29,188 bases of DNA. It comes from an uncultured Clostridia bacterium. GTDB taxonomy: Bacteria; Bacillota; Clostridia; Oscillospirales; Acutalibacteraceae. Location: positions 1 through 29,188 of the forward strand of contig CAJFUH010000040.1 in the NCBI GenBank assembly GCA_904420155.1. Direction: 5' to 3'. Made by a program: the position numbers and the translations under genes. Of the stretch, positions 16,162-21,944 are shown piece by piece (position 1 is the first letter of the stretch; every line of letters begins with the position of its first letter). The notes under the pieces were generated by a model. The model had not been told where the DNA came from and did no database searches. It saw only the letters and a list, made by a program, of their open reading frames with translations.

Positions 16162-16964
16162 ACGCATTTGAACGGGTGACGGCGGCCAGATCCAAGGACC
16201 GCTTTACCTCCATCGCTTATATTGACCGTTTGTTTGAAGGCACATTTATGGAATTGCATGGGGATCGCCGGTTTGGGGACGATAAGGCCATTGTGGCCGG
16301 ATTGGCCAGGCTGTGCGGCATGCCGGTGACAGTGATCGGTTTGGAACGGGGCCGGGACACCAAGGAAAAGGTGGAGCGGAACTTTGGCTGCGCGAACCCG
16401 GAGGGGTACCGCAAGGCGCTGCGCCTGATGAAGCAGGCGGAAAAGTTCCACCGCCCGGTTATCTGTTTTGTAGATACCTCCGGGGCCGGCTGCGGCATCA
16501 GTGCGGAGGAACGCGGGCAAGGGCAGGCCATTGCGGAAAATATTTCTGAGATGATGACCTTAAAAACGCCCATCCTTTCCATTTTAATTGGGGAAGGCGG
16601 AAGCGGGGGGGCCCTGGCTTTGGCGGTGGCCGATGAAGTTTGGATGCTGGAAAACGCGGTCTATTCTGTGGTGTCGCCGGAAGGGTGCGCCAGCATTTTG
16701 TGGAAAGACCCTTCGAAAACGGCCCAGGCGGCGGAATGCCTGCGGCTGACCTCCCAGGATCTTTATAAGATGGGGGTCATTGAGAAGATTATCCGGGAAC
16801 CCAAGGACAAAGACGATAAGCTGTTTCACAGCTTACGCAATACAATCTATAAAAAATTAAAGGAAAAGAGCGCTCTGGATATCGATACCCTTTTGGAAGA
16901 GCGGTACAACCGCTTCCGGAAAATGGGGGATGGAAAAACCGTTTATTTTCGAGAGACGCAGTGA
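16158..16964 (+). CDS. accA: Acetyl-CoA carboxylase carboxyltransferase subunit alpha
   Basis: Partner of AccD in the carboxyltransferase. It has 268 residues, about 50 shorter than the E. coli protein and close to the short form of streptococci and lactobacilli, which lacks much of the N-terminal helical extension. Family motifs are intact: GRDTKEKVERNFG, DTSGAGCG, GEGGSGGALAL and the SPEGCASILWKD segment. The start overlaps the accD stop by 4 bases (ATGA), with AAAGGAGG in front, so equal subunit synthesis by coupling is likely. A strong terminator follows 12 bases after the stop and closes the cluster. Confidence 0.96.
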   Translation: MNAFERVTAARSKDRFTSIAYIDRLFEGTFMELHGDRRFGDDKAIVAGLARLCGMPVTVIGLERGRDTKEKVERNFGCANPEGYRKALRLMKQAEKFHRPVICFVDTSGAGCGISAEERGQGQAIAENISEMMTLKTPILSILIGEGGSGGALALAVADEVWMLENAVYSVVSPEGCASILWKDPSKTAQAAECLRLTSQDLYKMGVIEKIIREPKDKDDKLFHSLRNTIYKKLKEKSALDIDTLLEERYNRFRKMGDGKTVYFRETQ

Positions 16965-16976
16965 TCTTGATTTGTC

Positions 16977-17018
16977 AAAAGGCAGCAGTTTGTGAACTTC
17001 ACAAGTTGCTGCCTTTTT
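16977..17018 (+). terminator. Rho-independent terminator of the fab/acc cluster
   Basis: GGCAGCAGTTTGTGA (16981-16995) pairs with 16999-17013 (two G-T wobbles), 3-base loop. The stem is flanked by AAAA (16977-16980) on the left and TTTTT (17014-17018) on the right. Confidence 0.92.
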
Positions 17019-17064
17019 GAAAAAATAAAGGATAAACCAATAGAGGAAAAAGGGGGACGAGAGT

Positions 17065-17415
17065 ATGCTTCTGAGTATATGGATTCTCAATGGGCTGACA
17101 TTTTTGATCGGTTGCGCTACAGGGATTTGTTGCCTTAGGAAACGAACATCATTTCCGGATACCCGCACAGGATATCATATGGCTAAGGCTATGCGGGACA
17201 AAGAATCCTGGGAAAAGGCCAACCGGGCCGCCGGGCTCCTTGGTATCTTTGGGAGTATCACAGGTTTTCTTGTGATCCCCGCTTTGCTTTTGTGGATGTC
17301 GGTCCCCTTAACAATTATTTTGCTTTGCTATTTTTTTATTGTGATCCTGTTTCTGATTGTGGTCCTTTGGATCCCCTTGTTATTGCTGAAAAGGCCCAAC
17401 GGTAAGGATTCATAA
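17065..17415 (+). CDS. Small membrane protein, SdpI-like
   Basis: 116 residues with three hydrophobic helices: about 3-24, 56-77 and 80-108. Between the first and second lies the segment TRTGYHMAKAMRDKESWEKAN, which resembles the SdpI/YhfL family signature (glycine-tyrosine/arginine-threonine followed by a Ser/Glu-Trp-x-x-Ala-Asn motif). SdpI is the immunity protein against the SDP peptide toxin in Bacillus, but most relatives have no known role and no toxin gene is visible next to it. The ATG at 17065 follows AAAGGGGGA. It sits alone between two terminators and is convergent with ilvD. Promoter not identified. Family call is moderate. Confidence 0.6.
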   Translation: MLLSIWILNGLTFLIGCATGICCLRKRTSFPDTRTGYHMAKAMRDKESWEKANRAAGLLGIFGSITGFLVIPALLLWMSVPLTIILLCYFFIVILFLIVVLWIPLLLLKRPNGKDS

Positions 17416-17420
17416 GAAAC

Positions 17421-17468
17421 AAAAACAGCATCCCTTATTTGGATTTACCAATAAGGGATGCTGTTTTT
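17421..17468. terminator. Bidirectional terminator between the SdpI-like gene and ilvD
   Basis: A 19-bp perfect stem (17421-17439 with 17450-17468) begins with AAAAA and ends with TTTTT, so it offers a T run in both directions. It lies 5 bases after the plus-strand stop and 28 bases beyond the minus-strand ilvD stop. Confidence 0.93.
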
Positions 17469-17496
17469 ATATGATAATGGAAAAAAGCGGAAAATC

Positions 17497-19155
17497 TTAT
17501 TCCAGAACCGCGCCGGTAGAACCGGAAGTTACGCTCTTGGCGTAGCGGGCCAGATATCCGGTGGTAATGCGGGGCTGGCGGGGTTTCCATGCGGCCTTTC
17601 TTTTTGCCAGTTCCTCATCGGAGACCAGCACCTGGATCGTATTGTTGGGGATATCGATTTCAATCTCGTCCCCCTCTTCCACTAAGGCGATGGGGCCGCC
17701 TACTGCGGCTTCCGGGGAGACATGCCCGATAGCCGCGCCCCTGGTGGCGCCGGAGAACCGGCCGTCGGTAATCAGGGCCACGCAGTTGCCCAGACCGCTG
17801 CCCATGATGGCGGAGGTGGGGTTGAGCATTTCGCGCATGCCGGGGCCGCCCTTGGGGCCTTCATAGCGGATAACCACAACCTCGCCGGGATGGATATTTC
17901 CGTCGTAAATGGCGTTCAAAGCGTCTTCTTCACAGTCAAAGACGCGGGCCTTACCCTTGTGGGAAAGCATTTCAGGCGCGACGGCGCTGCGCTTCACCAC
18001 ACAGCCGTCCGGGGCCAGGTTGCCCTTTAAGACCGCGATGCCGCCGGTCTTGCTGTACGGATCTTCCACGGTACGGATGACCTCCGTATCCTTGATCTCA
18101 TGACCTGCGATGTTTTCCGCCACGGTTTTCCCGGTGCAGGTGAGCAAATCGGTGTGCAGCAACCCCAGTTTGTTGATCTCGTTCATAACGGCGGGGATAC
18201 CGCCGGCCTCGTTGAGTTCCTCAATAAAGTGGTCGCCCGCAGGGGCCAGATGGCACAGGTTGGGGGTCTTGGCGGAGATCTCGTTGGCCAAAGCCAGATC
18301 CAGCTGGATGCCGCACTCGTGGGCGATAGCGGGCAGATGGAGCATACTGTTGGTGCTGCATCCCAGCGCCATATCGATAGTTAAGGCGTTGAGGAAAGCG
18401 TCCTTTACCATGATATCCCTGGGTTTGATATCTTCCTTTACCAGTTTCATAATCTGCATGCCGGCATGCTTTGCTAAGCGCAGGCGTTCGGAATACACGG
18501 CGGGGATAGTCCCGTTGCCGGGCAACCCCATGCCCAGCACTTCGGTGAGGCAGTTCATGCTGTTGGCGGTAAACATACCGGAACAGGAACCGCAGGTGGG
18601 GCAGGCTTTGTTTTCAAATTCGCACAAGTCGTCCTTGTCGATGTCGCCCACTTTAAAGCGGCTGACCGCTTCGGATACGCTGGAATAGCTGACTTTGCGT
18701 TTTCCCATGACGCCCGCCAACATAGGGCCGCCGCTGACAAAAATGGAAGGGATATTCAGACGGGCCGCCGCCATCAGCAGTCCGGGTACGTTTTTGTCGC
18801 AGTTAGGCACCATCACCAATCCATCGAAGGGATGGGCGGTGGCCATGGCCTCCGTGGAATCCGCGATCAATTCGCGGGTAACCAGGGAATATTTCATGCC
18901 TTCGTGGCCCATGGCAATGCCGTCGCACACGGCGATGGCGGGGAAGACAATGGGAACGCCGCCGGCCAGGGCGACTCCTTGTTTGACGGCTTCTACAATC
19001 TTATCCAGGTTCATATGGCCCGGCACAATCTCATTTTGAGAGCTCACAATACCGATGAGCGGTTTTCCGATTTCTTCGTCGGTGAGGCCCAATGCATGGA
19101 GCAGGGAGCGCTGCGGCGCCGCATTCACGCCTTTGGTAATTTTATCGCTTCTCAT
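17497..19155 (-). CDS. ilvD: Dihydroxy-acid dehydratase
   Basis: Iron-sulfur enzyme of valine, isoleucine and leucine synthesis that dehydrates 2,3-dihydroxy acids to 2-oxo acids. It has 552 residues, the usual length. Cluster and active-site segments are visible: VCDGIAMGHEGM (77-88), PNCDKN with C119, D120 and K121, and CPTCGSCSGMFTANSMNC starting at C185. The open frame can be extended to a GTG at 19164, but that codon overlaps AAAGGAG (19164-19170). The ATG at 19155 has an 8-base spacing and is preferred. No other ilv or leu gene is nearby. A perfect sigma-A-type promoter and an adjoining FadR-type operator lie upstream, and the GntR/FCD regulator gene is next in line on the same strand. 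Confidence 0.95.
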   Translation of the reverse strand: MRSDKITKGVNAAPQRSLLHALGLTDEEIGKPLIGIVSSQNEIVPGHMNLDKIVEAVKQGVALAGGVPIVFPAIAVCDGIAMGHEGMKYSLVTRELIADSTEAMATAHPFDGLVMVPNCDKNVPGLLMAAARLNIPSIFVSGGPMLAGVMGKRKVSYSSVSEAVSRFKVGDIDKDDLCEFENKACPTCGSCSGMFTANSMNCLTEVLGMGLPGNGTIPAVYSERLRLAKHAGMQIMKLVKEDIKPRDIMVKDAFLNALTIDMALGCSTNSMLHLPAIAHECGIQLDLALANEISAKTPNLCHLAPAGDHFIEELNEAGGIPAVMNEINKLGLLHTDLLTCTGKTVAENIAGHEIKDTEVIRTVEDPYSKTGGIAVLKGNLAPDGCVVKRSAVAPEMLSHKGKARVFDCEEDALNAIYDGNIHPGEVVVIRYEGPKGGPGMREMLNPTSAIMGSGLGNCVALITDGRFSGATRGAAIGHVSPEAAVGGPIALVEEGDEIEIDIPNNTIQVLVSDEELAKRKAAWKPRQPRITTGYLARYAKSVTSGSTGAVLE

Positions 19156-19191
19156 GAGGCACACTCCTTTTTATCAATGTCTGTTGACTGT

Positions 19192-19220
19192 ATTATAAAG
19201 CATAAGTTGTCTGCTGTCAA
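19192..19220 (-). promoter_or_regulatory. Consensus promoter of ilvD
   Basis: On the minus strand, TTGACA (19215-19220), exactly 17 bases, then TATAAT (19192-19197). Predicted start near 19185. Near-identical nonamers (CAACAGACA at 19178-19186 and CAGCAGACA at 19208-19216, minus strand) are spaced 30 bases apart across it. Confidence 0.9.
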
Positions 19221-19225
19221 TAAAG

Positions 19226-19236
19226 TTGTATTACAA
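19226..19236. promoter_or_regulatory. FadR-subfamily (GntR/FCD) operator at the ilvD promoter
   Basis: TTGTATTACAA is a palindrome about one centre base and fits every defined position of the FadR-subfamily pattern t.GTa.tAC.a. It lies 5 bases upstream of the ilvD -35 box and just after the end of the gene for a protein of that very subfamily. The upstream position would suit activation as well as interference. Confidence 0.7.
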
Positions 19237-19255
19237 GAAATTTTCTAATCAATGA

Positions 19256-19930
19256 TCAAAGAATTTCTAATTCCGCCATAGCCCGCAGGATATGGATTTT
19301 CATGGCGCTTTGCGCCCCCTGGGCATTCCTGGCGGCCATAAAATCGGTAATCATGCGGTGGTCCTGGATGGTGTCCCGCACAGCTTCTTCTTTTTCCTGA
19401 GAAAGGATTACCCCTTTGTCAATCGCCTGGTAGACAACGGGCATCAGTTGATTGATGAATTCGTTGTGGGTGGCTTTCGCGATGGCGTTGTGAAAGGCTT
19501 GTTCCACTTCGGTCCGGTCCTCGCCGGCTGCGATTTTTTCTTCAATTTGACGGCTAAGGGCGACGATGCGTTCAATTTCCCGGTCAGTGGCCCGAAGGGT
19601 AGCCAGATAAGCGGCTTCCGGTTCAAAAATTAAACGGATTTCAAACAAGTCTTTCGCGTCTACTTTGGCGGAAAGCAGAGGGTTTAAATCTTTGGCGTTG
19701 TAAAGTTCCGCTTCCTGCCGGACAAACGTACCTTTTCCGCGGCGGATTTCCAACACGCCGTGGGCGGCTAAGATCCGGATCGCTTCCCGCAGTGTTGTGC
19801 GGCTGATGCCTAATTCTTGGGAGAGGTCGTTTTCATTGGGAAGCTGGTCCCCTGGGGTAAATCGTTTTTCAATGGTAATCATGGTTAAAATTTCGTCGGC
19901 CACACGGTCGGACAGCCTTTTTTCCTGCAC
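19256..19930 (-). CDS. GntR-family transcriptional regulator, FadR/FCD subfamily
   Basis: 224 residues. The N-terminal winged helix (about 4-70) has the GntR signature LPNENDLSQELGISRTTLRE and the wing RRGKGTFV. The C-terminal helical FCD domain (about 85-215) keeps the usual metal/ligand histidines: FHNAIAKATHN, QDHRM and the late KIHI. FCD regulators generally bind small carboxylic acids. Context (ilvD downstream on the same strand with a matching operator) suggests an organic acid linked to branched-chain or related metabolism, but FadR-like regulators of hexuronate or lactate use look similar. The start is GTG at 19930, 10 bases after AAAGGAG (19941-19947). Its own promoter overlaps a palindrome, suggesting autoregulation. 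Confidence 0.88.
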   Translation of the reverse strand: MQEKRLSDRVADEILTMITIEKRFTPGDQLPNENDLSQELGISRTTLREAIRILAAHGVLEIRRGKGTFVRQEAELYNAKDLNPLLSAKVDAKDLFEIRLIFEPEAAYLATLRATDREIERIVALSRQIEEKIAAGEDRTEVEQAFHNAIAKATHNEFINQLMPVVYQAIDKGVILSQEKEEAVRDTIQDHRMITDFMAARNAQGAQSAMKIHILRAMAELEIL

Positions 19931-19946
19931 GTCTTTGGTTCTCCTT

Positions 19947-19975
19947 TTGACATGATGATAGTATTATCATACCAT
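19947..19975 (+). promoter_or_regulatory. Possible divergent promoter towards the gene at 20090
   Basis: Perfect TTGACA (19947-19952), 17 bases, TACCAT (19970-19975). It interleaves with the regulator's promoter on the other strand. The predicted start near 19982 makes an ATG at 19988 almost leaderless and favours a later translation start. Confidence 0.45.
19955..19970. promoter_or_regulatory. Palindrome in the divergent promoter region of the GntR regulator
   Basis: ATGATA (19955-19960), GTAT, TATCAT (19965-19970) is a perfect 6-4-6 inverted repeat. Within it, TAGTATTATCA (19959-19969) matches 7 of the 8 defined positions of the FadR-subfamily pattern. It covers the regulator's -10 and lies between the -35 and -10 of the opposite promoter, so one bound protein could affect both. 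Confidence 0.55.
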
Positions 19976-19994
19976 AAAAGAGTGTAGATGGAAA
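19966..19994 (-). promoter_or_regulatory. Promoter of the GntR/FCD regulator gene
   Basis: On the minus strand, TTTCCA (19989-19994), 17 bases, TATGAT (19966-19971) with a preceding TGG that gives an extended -10. It precedes the GTG start of the regulator. Confidence 0.55.
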
Positions 19995-20089
19995 GAAGGG
20001 AAGGGGGAGCTGACAAGAGTAGCAAAACATGGAATAAATGGCGGAGAAAAACCGATACTAAAGACAAATCATGGAAAGCGGTGGGGTTG

Positions 20090-20629
20090 ATGACGACGGT
20101 AGTTTTATGTGGCGAACGGGAGGATACCGGTATCCGCAGGGTATTGGTGCGGGCGCTCAGCCGTTACGGCGGGGTGCAATGGTATGATGGGCGCCGGCTA
20201 CATGCCAGCCGACCGGACCCGGAATTTTTCTTGTATGAGACTACGCACCTTCCAAAGGCCGAACAGGTAGAGGGAATTTTGATATTTAAAAATTTATTTT
20301 ATCTTCATGAAAAGGAAAAAGCGCCGGTGGGCTTTGTCCCGGTTCTGGACGCCCAGAATTTAGCCGCCGCTTCTGCTTTACGGGGGACGCAGGCCATTGG
20401 GATTACCTGCGGGGCTTCTCCCAGGGATACTTTGAGTATGGCCAGCCTGCGGGATGACAGCGCGGTGGTCAGCTTACAAAGGGAACTCAGGGATCTTTCC
20501 GGAAAGATATGGGAACCCCACGACAGGGCGATCCGGTTGGAAGCGGGGGCGGAAATGTATCCGATTTTAGCCGCATGTGCAGTGCTTTTGTTATCAGGAA
20601 AAGAAGTCCAGGATGTATTTGTTTTTTGA
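20090..20629 (+). CDS. Conserved-looking hypothetical protein
   Basis: I do not recognise this 179-residue protein with certainty. It begins MTTVVLCGERED and has no signal peptide or clear membrane helix; a hydrophobic helix near the end (MYPILAACAVLLLSG) may be buried. The middle reads IGITCGASPRDTLSMASL then DDSAVVSLQREL, which faintly recalls Mur-ligase-like folds. That is only an impression. The frame is open back to an ATG at 19988, but the extra 34 residues are rich in Lys, Arg and Trp and look non-coding. GGTGG (20080-20084) lies 5 bases before the ATG at 20090, so I prefer that start; GTG 20081 and TTG 20087 are alternatives. It is divergent from the GntR/FCD regulator and may be under its control. 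Confidence 0.6.
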   Translation: MTTVVLCGEREDTGIRRVLVRALSRYGGVQWYDGRRLHASRPDPEFFLYETTHLPKAEQVEGILIFKNLFYLHEKEKAPVGFVPVLDAQNLAAASALRGTQAIGITCGASPRDTLSMASLRDDSAVVSLQRELRDLSGKIWEPHDRAIRLEAGAEMYPILAACAVLLLSGKEVQDVFVF

Positions 20630-20778
20630 TCATAGGAAACCAACAAATCTTCATCAACAGTATCTTTGGCCCTTCTAACTTGGTGAAATATCATAAATGA
20701 AATCACTTTTTGATTTTTTATTATATTTTCGATGAAATATTCTAATTAAACGGAGAAAAAGTTGCAAAAAATTTACAA

Positions 20779-20809
20779 TCATAAAAGGAATCCAGAAACA
20801 CACACTATA
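20779..20809 (+). promoter_or_regulatory. Weak forespore (sigma-G-like) promoter candidate for the SASP gene
   Basis: TCATA (20779-20783) and CACTATA (20803-20809) each match most of the sigma-G elements, but the spacing (19) is one longer than usual. TATACT at 20806-20811 has no sigma-A -35 partner. The rest of 20630-20778 is AT-rich and shows nothing else I can name. Confidence 0.3.
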
Positions 20810-20869
20810 CTTGCAAACGCAAGAGGAAACAAAGTTTAAAACAAACAATTTTAAGGAGTGTATGTAATC

Positions 20870-21067
20870 ATGTCTAGATCTTCTAATAACCTGGTAGTTC
20901 CTGAGGCTCGTGAAGCTTTAAATAAGTTTAAGATGGAAGCCGCTTCTGAAGTTGGCGTAAACCTGAAGCAGGGTTACAACGGTGATTTGACTTCTCGTGA
21001 AGCCGGTTCTGTAGGCGGACAGATGGTCAAGAAAATGATCGAGAGCTACGAAAACGGCTTGAAATAA
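20870..21067 (+). CDS. Alpha/beta-type small acid-soluble spore protein
   Basis: 65-residue DNA-binding protein made in the forespore, which coats spore DNA and protects it from damage. It begins MSRSSNNLVVPEAREALNKF; the segment KMEAASEVGV matches the germination-protease cleavage region, and DLTSREAGSVGGQMVKKMI is the second conserved block. A GTG at 20858 would extend it by four residues but lies in the ribosome binding site AAGGAG (20853-20858), so the ATG at 20870 is chosen. The presence of this gene is direct evidence that the organism, or its recent ancestor, forms endospores. It stands alone with a terminator hairpin behind it. Confidence 0.93.
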   Translation: MSRSSNNLVVPEAREALNKFKMEAASEVGVNLKQGYNGDLTSREAGSVGGQMVKKMIESYENGLK

Positions 21068-21085
21068 AAAAGGATCCATGATTTG

Positions 21086-21120
21086 AGAGACGCCGTATCG
21101 GGGGATACGGCGTCTTCCCT
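21086..21120 (+). terminator. Hairpin terminator after the SASP gene
   Basis: GACGCCGTATC (21088-21098) pairs perfectly with GATACGGCGTC (21103-21113), loop GGGG, followed by the pyrimidine-rich TTCCCTTAT rather than a pure T run. The rest of 21121-21344 has no gene or signal I can support; AAAGCGCTTT near 21196 is a palindrome without a loop. Confidence 0.65.
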
Positions 21121-21344
21121 TATCCAAAAAGGGATACATAAAATGATCCGGGGTATAAAAAATAAAGAATAAAAAGGAGCAGGACGTTTTATAGAAAAAG
21201 CGCTTTCTTTTATGATTCACAAAAGGGGAATCCAGTATAGCTTTCTTACCCAATAGAAAATTTTAGGATAAAAGCCTGCCTTTCAGAAAATCGGCCATTG
21301 ATCTTTGCACCTTTTTTTGTTATTCTATGTAAATAAAATTCATG

Positions 21345-21375
21345 GAAAAAGGCGTTTCCCCGCAAGGAAACGCCT
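21345..21375 (-). terminator. Terminator of the minus-strand BofC-C-like gene
   Basis: AGGCGTTTCC (21350-21359) and GGAAACGCCT (21366-21375) form a 10-bp stem with a 6-base loop. Read on the minus strand it is followed by TTTTT (21345-21349), 44 bases after the stop codon of the gene ending at 21419. Confidence 0.85.
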
Positions 21376-21418
21376 GCTGAAAATCTGGATGGAAAGTTTT
21401 CACTGGTTTGTGGATTTT

Positions 21419-21772
21419 TTAACTGCAATAGTCTTCCAGCAGGCGGTTTAATTCTTCCGTGCTGGTCACTTCAATGCCCTCAGACAGCTGTTCCTGATCC
21501 ATTTTGGGGAGAGTACGCACATCCACATCGGTGATGCGGAAGGGCCGGTCTACTCCTTCCATAAAAACGGCGATGTTTCCCTGATATTCTCTGATGGTAT
21601 ACCGTTCCTCGGTTTGAGAGCTGGATGACGGCGCAGAGGAGGCTTCCACAGGAAGAGGGTTGGAAGAGGCAATGGGGGGATGGTTATTATTTTTCATCGT
21701 GGGCAACAAAAAACTGATGGCGGCAAGAATTAACACCACCGCGCAGCAAGCGATAATAATGGCTTTACGCAT
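21419..21772 (-). CDS. Membrane-anchored protein with a BofC C-terminal-like domain
   Basis: 117 residues. An N-terminal hydrophobic helix (about 4-23, no proper lipobox) is followed by a Ser/Pro-rich linker (about 35-52). A compact domain (about 55-117) then begins RYTIREYQGNIAVF and contains LPKMDQEQLSEGIEV and the end ELNRLLEDYCS. This pattern matches, from memory, clostridial proteins labelled BofC C-terminal domain. Bacillus BofC lies between the two spore membranes and restrains SpoIVB signalling. Here function is unproven, but a helix-anchored protein near a SASP gene and a PBP fits an envelope or spore role. The frame extends to 21823, but AGGTGA (21781-21786) lies 8 bases before the ATG at 21772, which I take as start. 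Divergent from the PBP gene. Confidence 0.65.
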   Translation of the reverse strand: MRKAIIIACCAVVLILAAISFLLPTMKNNNHPPIASSNPLPVEASSAPSSSSQTEERYTIREYQGNIAVFMEGVDRPFRITDVDVRTLPKMDQEQLSEGIEVTSTEELNRLLEDYCS

Positions 21773-21891
21773 AGAACTCTTCACCTCACCTTTAGTATTC
21801 GAGCAGATTGTTAAATTATGCAAATAGAAAGCCGTCCTTTGGATAGCGTTTCCAAGTTTTCCGGTTTTTATAAGGGGAATCTGGGAAAACG

Positions 21892-21920
21892 TTTTATTTT
21901 TTCTATATTTATGTTATACT
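21892..21920 (+). promoter_or_regulatory. Extended -10 promoter of the class A PBP gene
   Basis: TGT plus TATACT (21912-21920) makes an extended -10; the -35 TTTTAT (21892-21897) is weak, spacer 17. The predicted start near 21927 leaves a very short leader containing AAGGAGG (21928-21934). Confidence 0.55.
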
Positions 21921-21944
21921 ACCTTATAAGGAGGCGAAACCTAC

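Noticed and set aside
21190..21210. Palindrome AAAGCGCTTT between the SASP and BofC-C-like genes
   Set aside because: A 10-base palindrome without a loop or neighbouring promoter is common and gives no functional clue.
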